The notes under the pieces are model-generated. The model made no database searches. It was not told the DNA's origin and saw only the letters and a program-made list of their open reading frames with translations. DNA of 64,000 bases, taken from positions 16,641,489 through 16,705,488 of the forward strand of contig NW_024881322.1 in assembly GCF_018691265.1 (NCBI RefSeq). The letters are read 5' to 3'. This document shows positions 48,501-62,200 of this stretch, one piece after another (the first letter of the stretch is position 1; every line of letters begins with the position of its first letter). A program made the position numbers and the translations under genes. This DNA is from Tyto alba (lineage: Eukaryota > Chordata > Aves > Strigiformes > Tytonidae).

Positions 48501-49702
48501 GATGTAGGTAAACCAGAATTAATTAAGAATGGGGTGCTTAAATCTTGCCCCCTACATTTCAAAGTATTATTGACTCAGGAGTGGATTTCTTGGTTCCATT
48601 TTGGCAGTTTATGTAGACTGACACATCACATTCATTATTTTAACACAGTTTTTGTGTATGTGAATTATAACTACTCTGATTGACTGGTTGCTCTGCAGTG
48701 TAATGGATGTAGACAAAGGCTGCCTAAGGTAGAATACTTTATTAGGTCAATTAATATACCAGCAACACCTTGTTCCTGGGTTAATCATTGGACTGAACCT
48801 TTACTATGCATTTAAATGTGGGCATGGTCATAAAAATGACTCAAGAAAATGGCATTTCAGTCATCTAGATTTATTCTCTTCCCATGACTTACATATCATA
48901 TTTACCCAGTTTGTAAGTCATAATTTGATTTCCCAGATGTCAAAACATCATGCTCAACCTGACATCAAAAAACAATCCAGCTGTGATCTCTCTCCATCTG
49001 CACATTACTAACACCAGTCATAATTTCAAAATTGCAATTAAACTGATGATGTGGCTTTAAGGGTTTCTTTGGTTTTGCTTTGGTGTTTTTTTGGATGATG
49101 CACAAGACAGAAGAACATCTATCTTGCTCTCCCAGGGGAGCTGGTAATTGTATTAGTTTGCATTGTCTGTAACTATCCCATAATTCATATGACAAAGGTT
49201 TTTTTCTGGTCTTTGGAACCATCATTTCATGGCTTTCCTTTCTGAAAATGTATAGAAGAAGAGTCAAGCAGATTTTTCTGTTTAAAGGTAAGGGGAAAAA
49301 GCCATTTAAGCTAAATGGTAATGTTTGTGAAAGAGCAAATGTCAAAAAATTAGACATGGATAAATTTAGACAAAGAATTTCCCCATATAATTACCTGGCA
49401 TGAGGAGCTGAAGCAGGAGAGGAAGCCTTTTAAAAGGTGCTCTGAGCAATTATCGAACTGATTGTGTGATGTGGTGCCTTCGGTATTGGGCTGAATTTAA
49501 CCCAGAAGGGTTACATTCTGCAAAAGGCACCCTAAGAGGTGGGTTGATACACACAGATTCTCAGCAAAGTTCTGATCTTTCTCTGGTATAATGTGAATGT
49601 AATTCTGCTTGAAGCAGTGTATGCAGTTAGGCTGCATACAATCCCAATGAATATACCTCAGTAAACCTCAAATAGAAATGAATACCTTAGAAATGTCACA
49701 GG

Positions 49703-49766
49703 TTTTTTATTTATTTATTTATTTATTTATTCATTCATTCATTCATTCATTCATTCATTCATTCAT

Positions 49767-49829
<63 letters not shown>

Positions 49830-49832
49830 TTT
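49703..49832 (+). repeat. Compound tetranucleotide microsatellite
   Basis: About 130 bp: roughly six TTTA units (49706-49730), nine TCAT units (49731-49766), then about sixteen TTAT units (49767-49832). Uninterrupted and therefore likely length-polymorphic. Confidence 0.97.
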
Positions 49833-51099
49833 CAATTAACTTGTAGAAAGCACAGAGGACATTTTAAACTTGCAGCGACTCTCATGAGAAAAAGTCAAAA
49901 TTCACCAGTAGTTGCTGTCTCTCAGTATCTGAGCTACTGTAGTTATTTTGTATTTTTAAAGAGTTAAGGAAAGAATTGTAGATACCTCTATGTTTTATAT
50001 GTATTAGTAAATTAGACTTTTTAATGGCAATCACTTATACCAGAACTACATATATTGGCCCAGAGGGCTGCTTATCTGAAATAAATAAGCAATTTTGACT
50101 TAATACATCAGACCAATAAATTAATTATCACAATTTTATTCCAGAGAGCAGAATGAACAACAATTTATTTAAGTTTAAAACAAGTGTTTTGGAAATATGT
50201 TATTAAATGTGTTATGCTTACTCTACTGCAGCAGCATTTCCTACAGAAAGGCAAATATTGTTGTCTGGAAGCTTCAGTATTTATCTCTCTGTTCAAATAT
50301 TATGCAAGATTTATAGTCCTGTGTTTTATATCAGGCTGCTAATCAGAAAGCTTAAATCAATATTTCAGGCTGTTAAGTACCTTTAGATAACAGCTTTATA
50401 GTAATAAAGGTAGCACAGCAGAACAGTCAGAACCTGACCACTAAACAAAACTTGGAAACTGCAATATGAGAATCACAAACTAAGGGCTGTAGCTTTCAAG
50501 ACAGGCTTCAGTGCCGAGCCCTTTGGAGTGGAATGAAGAAATGACAGCTTGTGGACTGTGAATAAAGGCACCATCACCTCATATAAAATATAAACTTGTA
50601 ATTTTTTCCCTCAGCATTATTATTAGGTCATGCAAAGATATACACTAATGGAAGACTCGTCAGAGAGGTTCGAAAAGTCCATTTCTAGGACAAGAAAAAG
50701 GTTCCCAGCACTCCATTACATGGAGATGTAAGGAATTTTAATAACACCAGAAATATCAGACAAGGATTTTGCTGATCTGCACAGAAAAGAAGATGCAAAA
50801 GAAATTAGATATATAAACTATTTTTTTGTATAGTTTCACTACATTCCCCAGTGAATAGTCATATCCATTTTGAGATTTTCCCATTTCACTCCCAGGGGAA
50901 TTGCTCATTTTTAATCATATTATTGGCCTATATTGTCTAAAATCCTGTCTTGGAGAATGATTTGGTTTAAAAGGGGAAAGAACTCACCAAGCACTTGCCA
51001 GTTACGACTTTTAAGTTTTCACAAAATCACTTCCTTTTAAGTCATACTTAATTTTGGTCAATATGTACATCAGTAGCATCTAGAGACTACCTGCAAGAT
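49833..51099. other. Unassigned AT-rich noncoding DNA
   Basis: No gene or repeat recognised. Confidence 0.55.
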
Positions 51100-51310
51100 G
51101 AGTCCTATTACTGTAGGTGTGACACATATGCATAGTTAAAATAATTCTTGTCCCGAATAATTGGCAATCTAAATAGAAAACATAGTGAAAGGAGATATTA
51201 TCCCCATTAGACAGTCAAGAACTGAGGCACACAAAAATTCAAAACTAGCTTCCTCCCAACAGCTTTAGGCCCTGGATTTGGTGAGGACAGAAAATCAACC
51301 ACTACACCTC
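51100..51310 (-). mobile_element. Ancient MIR-like amniote SINE
   Basis: On the plus strand, TACTGTAGGTGTGACACATA, TTCTTGTCCCGAATAATTGG, CAATCTAAATAG, ATTATCCCCATT and ACTGAGGCACAC occur in order. They match a recalled amniote repeat (TGTAGGTGCTGTACA..., CCCTGCCCCGAAGAGCTTAC, AATCTAAATAGACA, ATTATCCCCATTTTACAG, ACTGAGGCACAGAG) whose right half is antisense MIR. The match order makes chance unlikely. Confidence 0.6.
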
Positions 51311-52991
51311 AGATGCAGCTGTGTTCTGGTGGAGTCTTTCTCTCTCATCATTTACTGGCAGACAAAACCTAGCATACGTGACTTGTCTAAGCCCACCAAA
51401 TCTAGTTCATAGGCCAGCCCAGGTGTCAGCTCAGCACCACAACCTTGAAGGAAGCCCAAAATCTTTGAGTGCTTTTTCTCTTATGGAGAGGTTTCCAGCT
51501 TGATGTAATGTGGATATTTATTTCTTTAAGCATAATTTAATATATCAAACTTGAACTTGTTAAAACATTTTAAACTTCTTAATACAAACCACTTAGAGAT
51601 GGCAAATGTTTTTAATATTAATAAAGTTACAATACTATGAAAAATACTATAACCCAGCAATCCTAGAAAAAAATGGCAACTTAATCTCATAAAAATTAAG
51701 TCTAACAACTGTTTTCTTAACACCAGATTTTGCTGAAGAATTGACACTAAATGTTCTAAAAACAAAACCACTGTGTAGTTAATGACTAGAATCTTTCAGA
51801 AACCTCCAAGTAATACATCTTTCACCTGTTGTCTTATGTGTGGGAGAATATAAAATGGATGAAAATGTAGCTTTTCACATTTCTCTTGTTTTTCAAAAAG
51901 TAATTGTCATGTGGTAAGAAGACAGTTATTGGACAGTGATCCTCAACTGCTCTTCTAAGTAGGGATATTAAGGAAGAATATTGCTGTTCTGACATAGCAA
52001 GTTTTCTATTTTTCCACAGAATGACTATTACTGGTAATATTAGAGTACCAAGCCAAGGATCTTTTTGTCCTACACGATGAATAACATCAGAGCAAAGTTT
52101 TCTGCTTGCAGAGGGCTTAGAATTAAAGGAGAAGACAGGAGACAATGCAGAGATCTGAATGACCCACTTTTGGGGTCTTAATAAAGCACTCCTTAACTGC
52201 AGGAAGCAGAAAATCCTCTGTCTGAACTGTGGCTGTGTCTCAGCCTACTGAGACAATACTGGGAGCTTTATTTCAATATGAAATGATGTTTGAGAGACAG
52301 AGAAATGGGAACCAGCCTGAGTACTCTACAAATGAAGAGAAGTAGTGAATGCTTTTTTACAGCAGAGAAGTGGGAGCCAAGTGTCTGTCACAGCAGTGAA
52401 GACAGTGTCACAGCATAAGGAAATACTGTCTGCAGCTGCATGCTGCATGCACGTCCTCAGGGCAAATATGCATTTGTCAAAGCTAGAGAAAAGTAACCTG
52501 CAGTAGCTGAGGTCTAAACCAATGTGTGCTGGGATGCAAAATTTGAGTTGCTTACATGAATAGGAAAGGCAGCATCTTAGCAACGAGAATTTGTGAGACG
52601 TTGTTCCCTAAAAGTGTGAACCCAAGCAGCGGTCTGTGCTGAAGATGATGTCTGATACCGGCCTGAACAGTGGGCACTAAGATGGTGGTGGTGACAAGGG
52701 CCTTGCAACAAAGAAATAGAAATTCTCTTTTTATCATTGAAATTGCAAGTGAACAGCTACAGAGGCAAGCTGAGATTTTGCCCTGGACAAAATCCCAGTC
52801 TGGAGGAGATGGCAAGGTGCAGAAACACCAGTGCAGAGGCAGTCGGTGGAATTTTACTCATGGGTGAGAGCGTACAGGGAAATGGGGCAGAATGGAAGAG
52901 AAGGGGAATGGGACAGAGAAGCTCAGGACCCCACACAATTCTGCAGGGAGGGAGGAAGACACCTGGAATAGCCCATCGGAGTGCACAGTAA
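51311..52991. other. Unassigned noncoding DNA
   Basis: No gene recognised. A minus-strand frame of 103 codons (51834-52145) and overlapping frames at 52326-52815 show no recognisable domain. GCTGCATGCTGCATGC near 52437 is a short direct/inverted repeat. Confidence 0.5.
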
Positions 52992-53092
52992 GAGTAAGTG
53001 ACCTGCCACCAGAAAAATCATGAACATCAGGCTGCAGGTGGGTCTGACATGTCCTGGGCTGGCAGTGATCTAATCACTGGAACATCCTTTCG
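52992..53092 (-). mobile_element. Possible MIR-like SINE fragment
   Basis: GAGTAAGTGACCTGCCACCA, then GGTCTGACATGTCCTGGGCT and AATCACTGGAACATCC follow the antisense MIR order (GTTAAGTGACTTGCCCAAGG, GGGTCTCCTG, AACCACTGGACCATCC) loosely. Confidence 0.4.
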
Positions 53093-54220
53093 CCCACACA
53101 GGCTAGGATGACATCTCAGGATGGATGAACTGTTAGTGTCTGTGGAAGAGAGGTGTGAAAAATGTCTTTCATGCAGTGTCTTGGTGGTTCCTGAAATCAA
53201 ATGAGTGCAGTGGGGACTTTCTAATACATTTGTAACAGGTGATATGCCTAATAAGCGTAACTATAGTACATTATTGAAATTTTGTTCCCAACAGGGTGGC
53301 TATCAGAGTGCTAACTTTCATACTATACTTACCACCCATGATAATTTGCTTGGTCCATTAATCAAGAATACTTCCTTGAACTTACTGGAGACATGCCAGT
53401 ATATATAAAGCTGTTAGAAATAAAGTCAAATTTTTAATGTTTTTGTATGATTTGTTAATTTAGGATGATTTTTTTTTTTTCGTTTAAGCCACTAGCAAAA
53501 CTTTAATCAGCATTTAATCAGACTCTTTTCAATAAAACATGTGCTTCAGAGTATTGAGTGCCATCATAGACCAGTATTATAGAGCTTGAAGAAATCATTG
53601 TAAAGAGTGCATTAAGGTATGTTTGTATAAAGTAACTGTCACAGATATTGCCCCATAGTATCAGGCCATGTGCTATCTATCAATCTACATCCTGAACACA
53701 ATCCTCTCTGTGCCTCCCACACTCTCTGCCTCATATCAATTTTGTGGGAGTGTAATTTCAATGAGACATTTTCATTCCTCTGTTTTCTAAATTCTTTTTG
53801 TGACTACTCCTCATGAACAGGCAGCGAATTCAAAATAACAGTAACTGGCAGAAATTCAGTTCTTAAAAAAGGCAGAAATGAGGTAAGATCAATTAGTCTG
53901 TACAGGTGGCTGAAAGAGAAAATGAGGTTTCATGACACATTTTAAACTACTGATTTAATTTACATTTGAAGCTATTTGAAAAAGATCCATTTTGGGGTTT
54001 TGGTAGATTTGTGTACAAAATATAAGCATATGCATTTTTTTCTTCCAAAATGCTGTGTTGGAAGTATCCCTGTGGATATCCAGATGTTTCTGTTTGCTAC
54101 AATCAGGTCAGCAAAGGAAAAAAGATTCCATAATATTTTCAGTAAACATTAAAAAATCCCTGTACACAACATTAAAAGTAAAGAAATAACAACAATACCA
54201 GGATTTTTTTCTAAATCCTA

Positions 54221-54290
54221 TTTTTGTTGTGGTTTTTTTTTTTTTTGTTGGTGTTGTTGGTGTTGTTGTTTGTTTTTTTTTTATTATTTT
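54221..54290 (+). repeat. T/G-rich tract with GTT repeats
   Basis: A T run of 14 followed by GTTG and GTGTTGTTG units and a second T run. Confidence 0.9.
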
Positions 54291-56667
54291 GTAAAGTACC
54301 ATTTTGGAGCAAGAATGATTACTGAGAAAATTCAAGTAGCTCTAATGCTTTAATGCTTTATATTTATTTTCAGATATGATACCAATCTTCTGAGAAATAG
54401 AAGGCAGAGTTTTGAATCTAATTTGCAAATGTTGTTAATCAATAATAGTTCCACTGAACTGAATGGGAAAAAGCTAGTATAAAAAAGCTTTGAGTAAAAT
54501 CAGAATTCTAATTCCCTTTATTTGATTTGTTAATTAAGGTTCAATCATTTTTAGACTGAAGCCATGAGTGAAATTTCCATCAGCACCCAGAAGAAGATAA
54601 TCAAACCCTTTTCCATAAAGAAGGTCTTTCAGGGTATAGAGCATCTTTATGAACTTCCTACCTTGGCTTGCTCACAATCTGTCTACAATATATTGTCTGG
54701 AGAGTTTAAAACTGCTTGTATTCTTCTTTACGGAATAATGGGTCTCCAGCCTGAATCTACAGAGAGGGAGGGAGAGAGCATGATTTTGTGTGCACGCACA
54801 AGTGTGGCTGAGTATCTTTCTTGCTGCTGGACTGCAGAAAGGAAGAAGGATGAATGGCCCAGTGATTGGACATTGTGACAACGGTAACACATTCATCACC
54901 TTTCTTGCACAGGATTGAGGTCTGTAAATCTTTTTTTTCCCTCTATGAACAAGAGAATATCGCCAGGACATGAGCCCTAGTCCCTCATTCCTGCTAAGCA
55001 CCGTCATGAGATCTTGAAATTTTGCTTTAGGCAGTGATGGGTAGAGGGAAGCTGGAGCAAGGCTCAGCTGGGTGCTTCCTCAGGGCCCGGGCAGCCAGCT
55101 GCATGCTGACCTCCCGGCAGGACGTGGACTGGCCCAGGACAACACCCCATGGACCTTGCAACGCTTCCCAGCACCACCAGGCAATTTTCAGACTTCCAGT
55201 TATACAACTCCTACACAAAAATAAGGTGTAGTTCATCCCATCAGTCCCACTGCTGAGGCAGGATTTTTCTATGTGGTTTGCTCCTGAGTTTTTTCCCAGT
55301 CTGGTTTTAAATGAGTCAAAACAGAAGCATGTGCTCCCCCAGAAAAAAATTCTGCAGTGTGAATGACCATCAGTATTAGGGAAATTTTCCTCCTATTTTC
55401 CTCTGCTCTTAGAATCATTATTTCTGTGTTTGCTCACTTTGCTCATTCCTTTCCAGCATAAACCGTCTGCTTGTTATTTTAATGTTAAAAATATCATGAA
55501 GTAACTGAAAATCTTAAGTTATGAGAAACACATTTGGATTATTCAGTTGTTGCCTAAATTGCCCAAAGGATTTCTGTTTTATCCCTGCAGTCCCTTGATT
55601 TTAATGTTTCCTTCACTTTAACATCCTGATATTATATATATTTTTCATCTGCTTCAGAATTAGACAGACCAGAAGTGATACCTTTGCCAATTCATCTTCA
55701 CTTACACTTTCTTCATTCAGCCTGTCAGACACTACTGCAAAAGGGAGCCAAAGCTGGAACATGACAAATAGGCACTGTGATTGTTTTCAGCATGCCACAA
55801 AAAAGTAGGACAAAATATCTTAATGTTTTCCTCTTTTCCCTCATCCTTCATTCAGCAGAGATTTGCTGTCATTTATAAAGGTCACTAGCCTATGAAGCAT
55901 CTGAGAAGGCAAAAACTTTTTCTTCCTCTCCAAGTACATACTCAAGCTCCTGCAATAACACAAACCCTTCATCATACAATGGGTGCCTGCAACCACAGCT
56001 AGTCACAATCAGTTAAATAAAGGATTTTAGGGGACTGCCTCAGCTTATTTATGCCTGCCCAAACAAACCTGTCCTATAAAACAGATAAAATGATGCTTTA
56101 GTGTAAGCATTTTGAAACGGATGACAGCTCTGACAGTTTTCATTGTAATGATCCTGGAATATTTTTAAAAGAGGTCATTTAACCGTGTGCAAAAGGCCAA
56201 GATAAAAATCAATAGATTACTATGTTTCATGTTGTACATGTCAGGCATATGCATTTTACAAGTATGGCCTATCAGCACATTCTTCTTCTCCACAAAACAA
56301 ACTTGTTTCCTCACAGAGCTCTTGGGAGTTTATGACTCTATGTTCCAAAGGTAAAATATTTTCATTTGGAAAAGGAGTGATAGTTGCTTAGGATAGGTAC
56401 TATTTACCTAATTTATACCTCCATCACAATCCACAGGCCAAGTATCTTAAGGAGAACAATCTCTTATCATGCATTGCTTTCCTCTCTATCAAAATTCCTT
56501 GTGGAGAAATAATCCAAGCAGTATAGAAGACAAGCATGAAGCAACAAAAGTACAGTTGCTCTGAAGTATTGTAAAAGCTTTTTCCCATCAAAATATTTAA
56601 ATTTCTACTGAAAATATTTTAGCTTTGAAATTTTTGCACTTTTCCTTCCTCACGGAAAAAGGCCAAG

Positions 56668-56683
56668 AAAAAAAAAAAAAAAA
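56668..56683 (+). repeat. Poly(A) run, 16 bases
   Basis: Sixteen A followed by TAAAAGAAAAGG. Confidence 0.9.
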
Positions 56684-56750
56684 TAAAAGAAAAGGTAAAG
56701 TGTTTTGACCTGTTGTGTTTGCAAGCAACTGAGAATCCTATCACTGTACT

Positions 56751-56858
56751 AGCAAAGCACAAGGAAAGCACTTCCTTAAATTTAAGTGCTTAACTTTAAG
56801 TGGCTGAGTAGCCTCGTTTAACTCAGTAAGACTGTTCAAGTGCTTAAAGCTAAACATC
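56751..56858. mobile_element. Ancient palindromic repeat (MITE-like)
   Basis: The left arm AAGTGCTTAACTTTAAGTGG-CTGAGTAG and right arm GTTCAAGTGCTTAAAGC-TAAAC are imperfect reverse complements (roughly 70 percent by eye) around a short centre CTCGTTTAACTCAG. This is the same architecture as at 28251-28330. From memory it matches a DNA-transposon-derived palindrome shared by reptiles and birds. Confidence 0.6.
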
Positions 56859-59800
56859 CATTTACAGAGAAAAGAGTATTCAGTACCTTGTGCCCACTTG
56901 AGAGAATGAACAGAAAGAGTACTGAAAGATTTTTTTCAAAATGTGTGTTCTGTTCATTATAATTTCTAGTCTTTAAGTTGGTTAAAAAATATGGTAGGAT
57001 TTGAGTTGACCCTGTTGATTTACTTTTTGGGTGGAAAAAAGGCTTTTTCAGCTTATGAGGCAATGATGCATTTCACAGACTTGTGAGGCAGCAATTTAGA
57101 AGAGATCTGTAGGAAGATAGGATCCAGGAAGTAAACTCCCTGAAAATGGGAGGCACCACGTATGATGTTCCTCAGGAATAAGCAACATGAAACAGGAGGA
57201 ACAAGGCAGAACAAGTGCTTATCCTAGATCAGCATGCAGAGAAAGCAAGCACCATATCAACTTTATATTGCTTTAGGGAACTATAGAAAAGCCAGGCTGT
57301 TTAAGCCTGTACTCCCAAACTTGAGTGCAAGGTGCTTGTCTTAGCAGTTGCTCATGAAAAGTTGCTCCTATAAAGTCTCCACCAGATTTAAGGAGCTGTG
57401 AAAAATTTGAGTCCTCATGTTGCTTTAGAGAGAGGCTGCAGACCCAGAAGTCAAGCTCTGACTCTGATGATAAGGTAGGGCTTGTTAAAAAACAACAATT
57501 CCTCCTCTCCTCACCTCTCCTCTGCCTGAAAAAAACCAAATCCTTACCCACCAGTCCAGATTTTCTCACTAAAATATTTCTACGGGTTTCTCTTCAGAAA
57601 CTTTACTGCTTTCATTGTCTTTGTGTCACAGAGGTATTTCAGTTATGCTATTTTGTTTGTGACAGAGGTAAATGGGTCCAACTCACAGGAAGACATAGTG
57701 GTAGCTAGTTATCCTGAAGATTAACACAGGATTTTGTTGACTGAGTCTAGTGTGTGTCAAGAGGAGAACCCTGCCTATTGAAAAGAGAGGCATGATGTGG
57801 CCCCATGTAAAACTTGGGCACATGGCCTCACCTGTAGGGAAGAAAGTTGATCTTGAGTTCTTCTTAGAGTCCATCTGCATCATCCCACAACCAAAAATGC
57901 AGAGACAATTGTTCTTAACCCTACAAGTATTATACATGTACTTATCTAGAAGGTTAATTTAATGTCTGCTCACATACACAACTCTTTGCAGGAGTGGGGA
58001 CTTTATGAGGGATTTTTTATAACCCTCATATGGAGTTGGGATATCATTTTTTATTGAAACAGGTTCCACCCACCTCCTTTTTATTGTGTTAAATTCTAAC
58101 CATTTTCAAGACAGCAAGGTTAGGTCTACCTCAGCCTCTCTCTGAGGACTCCAAAATTTCTAGTGTTTTAGAACTTGGCATTATGAAGATAAACTGACAC
58201 CATTTCAACAAAGACATTTTGGTTTCAGATTTTAACAAGAGGTAATTTTCTGAACAGTAAAATAGCTTGGTGAAGTTTAAGACAACAACAACACAGGCAG
58301 AGCACACTATTCTAGCTGTGTTTGACATCCTCACACCTCACCTGAATTTATCTAGAGAAGACTGGCAAAAAACTATGAGTCTGAAAGCACTTGACACACA
58401 TCATCATTCATGGTAATGTAGGAAAAGATAAAGCCTAGGATAATTTAAAGCAATTTAAACCAGTGATGCTTGAGATTATCTGAGGATCTTCTTAACCTAC
58501 CCAGCAGCTCTTTGGATGACATACAGCAAGTGGGATATAAAATTGTGACTTTAATTGGAAGAGCCTTATTTTTTCTGGTCTTTTTCTTCAAGTACTAAGG
58601 GAATGGAAGATGCACTATCAGTGATAGCAATAGGTATAGAGCCAGTATAGGATGGTTGCTGAATTTTTCACTGTTGAATGGACGTTGTTGTGATTGGCAT
58701 TAAAACAACATCCCAGAAATCAATTTATTTTAGTGTTCTCACAGTCATTAACAACTACTTGTAGTGTAACAGGCAATGACAAGAATAAGCAGTGGTCCTT
58801 GACTTCTGCATTTCAGTTCAGAACAGCAGTGAGTCAGCACCATGAGAAAAGTATTGTTGAAAATATATTGGCTAAAAATTCAGACCAACCAAAGTATTTT
58901 AGGGAAAAACAGTATTTGGTTTCTGGTTTAAGCATGTTCTCCCCCTTCAGCTGACATCAGAATGTGAACCCACATTGAGGTCATCACAGCAAGATTAGTG
59001 TTTTTTTATGGGGCTCCACTGGTGTAATGTAGGTCACATATCCACTGCAGGCTGTTGTAGCACCTGTAAGGGCTACATAACTCTGGAACATACAGACCTA
59101 CTGAAACCATACAGGGACCATCACAGTCTCACTAATGGAATTTTTCTCCACTTTTCCTTATAATAGCTTGAGAAATAACATGAGCTAATTGGATGGCTCA
59201 CACTGAAGATATTTCACAGAAGTATTAGGTTTCTATTTTGCAGACAGGCACCATGAGTTCATGTCCCACATAGGTGACTCTCACTGGATTAGTAATATGT
59301 AGGTGTTAAAGTTCCTTTGCAAATCTCACTCAGAGTGGTTCAGGCCCAGATATTCAAAGGAGTATAGCAACAGATAGAGAGGTCTTTGTAGCCATGAATT
59401 CAAGCTCATGCCAAGATCAAATCCATGGACTAACTCCAGTGTCAGCTGGAGCTGCATTATCTTCAATGCTGCTTGACTAGGTCTATATCGTGTAAGAATT
59501 AGTAACAAAAGAAAGAAATTGAACTTATTTGTCCCAGAGTATTTGTGACCCCCGCTATAGGACTACTTTCTTCTCATTCAGTTTCCTTTCCTGCAGCTGC
59601 CATCATTGGGAACACAGATAATAGAAAAGGAGAAAGAATGAGACTAATCCTCCATAACTTTATTATTATTATTTCATGCTGATTATTTTTTTTAATAGAG
59701 TATCATTTTTAGTAAACTTTTTGTCAAGCCTTTCCCAGTGAAAAATAGACAGCATGCAACTGAAGTTTAGCTGTAGTGACTAGTTTCCTTGAAATGTCAT

Positions 59801-62200
59801 AATTCCTGTTATAAATATGCTTCCTTAGGAAAGGAAAGTGTAATTATTTTGCCAATATGCATGAAAATAGTATTTGAGAAACAGAAACAATGTGGTACTC
59901 TTTGACTTGGAATTTACTCCCCAGTTGTTAATAACCTGCCTACGTCTCTGGTGGAATTGTGAGTTTGTTATTCCTTTGCTTACAAGAAAAAGCAACTGTT
60001 TCTGAAACTAGGAGCTGGGCCAAAGGGAAAAAAAAGAACCCCAAAACACATAAACAAACCCTGTAAAGTCCATATTGTGTATTTAAATTAGTCCCCTAGA
60101 GCAGCAAGAAGTAAAAAATCTCATGTGCATCTTGTTATAATGTTTCAAGTATTATTTAATTTTTGGAGGAAGAAAATGTTTATTACAGCCTTTTTGAAAT
60201 TCCATTTACAATTATATATGTCTTCTATTGTTAAATAAATAATATCAGTGATTAGTAACATTATATTTCCATCAAGTTTTCCCAAAGCCATATGCATGTG
60301 ATGGTCCAAAGGACTGTCTTACTTTGAAAGACAGTGACGTTGTCCCAGATTTTCAGTTTATCATAATCTGTAAAAAGCACAATAACCGAATTCTACATGA
60401 ATTATATCAAATGTCTGGGCATTCTTGACAGTCATTTTGATATATACGTTTTGGGTACAATTTTCTAAATTATTTAAGTTACTGAAGATTGAAGGTTTAA
60501 TTTTCAAAAAAGGTATATACCAGTCAAAATCTGATTAGACATACTAATGTCTACTTTTCTAAATTTCCATGCAAAATAGAAATTAAGGTTCTTGAATTTT
60601 TTGTTTCCTTATTAGATTTTACTTTAAGCAAGTAAAAAAATTCCCTGCTGACAAGATTTTGTAATCGAATTCACCACATAGTCTCTCTCTGAGCACTGCT
60701 ACTTGGTTGCTTTCTCATGAGAAAATTGGCTTTGCTGAATATCCTGAACATTAACAAACTTAAATGCCTCAAAGAAAAGCATAAGACAAAGAATCAGGAC
60801 ACCACCTCCTACTGGACTTATGTTCTTGTTGTCTATTGTTATCAACAGAGGCAGTCACTGGTGTGTTCTGTAGCACATACATTTATAAAGAAAGGTAGGT
60901 ATATGAACATCTTTAATAGAACTTGAACTTTTGCTCCAAACTTACATGAAATTCATGCATATTGATTTTATGGTATGAGCTGTCTCCCTAGCATGGGAAA
61001 GTCCCATAACCTGGCTGAAAAAAAATAGATATATCACTTTAAATAATTATTTTATCTTCCCTCTTACAGACTTTGATTTTTCCTCTACTTTTCTAAAATG
61101 ACACATCCTCAATGCTAATGAAGCACATACACTAAGTTAGAGGGTTTGGGTTTTTTTTTTTGTTGTTACAAGCACTTGACAGTGCTTCCAATCCCCTGAG
61201 GGTTGATATATTGGTCAAATAAATCTTCCAGATAGGTAATAATATAGTGCATTCCATGATGTTCCTTTACATGTCATATTATTTACCTGCACTGCTTATC
61301 AGCAATTGCATGTTTGCTGGAAAAAGAAGAGTGCTGTTGCATGGGCAGTTCTTGCTTCATCAGCATGATTGCTAACTGGAAGACAGCAAAACTCTTCCCG
61401 TTTGGTAAGAAGCAAGCCGTTTGAAGTACTCCACATCTCCAGATGAGATAAATCCTGTGCAGAGATCCAGAAAATAGATTATGCATGAACCATGTCCTGA
61501 CAAAACATTATTTTGATAATTGAAGTGGATCTTAAGGGATGCATAGTTCTGCGCTGTCTATTGACACAGCAGCGGATCAGGTCAGGTGTGCTATTCACCC
61601 ATGGGCCAGCCCAGGGATGGGGCTCTGCCTCTGTAGGAGAATCTGTGCAAAGGAACTCTGATCCTATTGTACAGGAAACTTGAATACTACCCCTGTGCTT
61701 TAGTTTTGGAGACAGAAAGGAAGTAAAAGAGGACTTGGTTTCATGCCACAGAGTTAAAAAAATCCCTGCATCTCACCATTTCCTTGGGAAATAATTTGGC
61801 TGCATGCTTCCCTGTTTCTGAGTGAGGACTGCAGGATATGTGTGCCCCACTCTTGTGGTTAGCCCTTCCAAAAAGGAGACAGGCATGTCTTATCTGCCCT
61901 TACTGAGACAAGTGTAAGAAAAGTATGAAAGCAATGGAATTTGACTGCATTTTTCAAAAGCACACGCTTTTTTGTAGTGAATCGGTGCAAGAGAATTTAA
62001 GAGGAAAAATGGAGTAAAACTGGAATTGTAAAATACAACTGAAAGTATGCCAAGGAATGTGAATAAAATTTCTTCTTGATACAGAAGAAATCAGTAGGCT
62101 CAGAATTTAAGGTTTATAAAGATAATGTCTTTGAATTCCCAAGTATACATCTTCCACATTGTGAAAAATTTTTGTAATTCACATTTCAATATTTTCAAAG
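56859..62200. other. Unassigned AT-rich noncoding DNA
   Basis: About 5.3 kb with no gene or repeat recognised. Frames such as 57273-57569 (minus) and 58694-58954 (plus) have no family features. A CT-rich patch lies at about 57490-57530. Confidence 0.5.

Larger units (their letters stand above)
42151..49702. other. Long unassigned AT-rich stretch
   Basis: About 7.5 kb with no gene recognised. The 137-codon minus-strand frame (43692-44105) begins at TTG and ends in the T/G-rich tract (43694-43766), so its Lys-rich tail is compositional. The 130-codon frame (48965-49357, minus) has no family features. A 12-base direct repeat TGACCCTAAAAA occurs twice (48263, 48284). A poly(T) run and an AT palindrome are listed separately. 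Confidence 0.5.
53093..56750. other. Noncoding DNA, mostly unassigned
   Basis: No gene recognised. A 67-codon frame (53205-53408) is followed by AATAAA at about 53419 but shows no domain or splice context. A small GC-richer patch with a few CpGs lies at 55030-55180. Low-complexity tracts are listed separately. Confidence 0.5.

Noticed and set aside
49703..49832. CRISPR-like regular array
   Set aside because: It is a simple tetranucleotide repeat with no spacers, in a eukaryotic genome.
53281..53410. ATACTTACC near 53324 as a U1 snRNA pseudogene start
   Set aside because: Only about nine bases match; the following sequence does not continue as U1.
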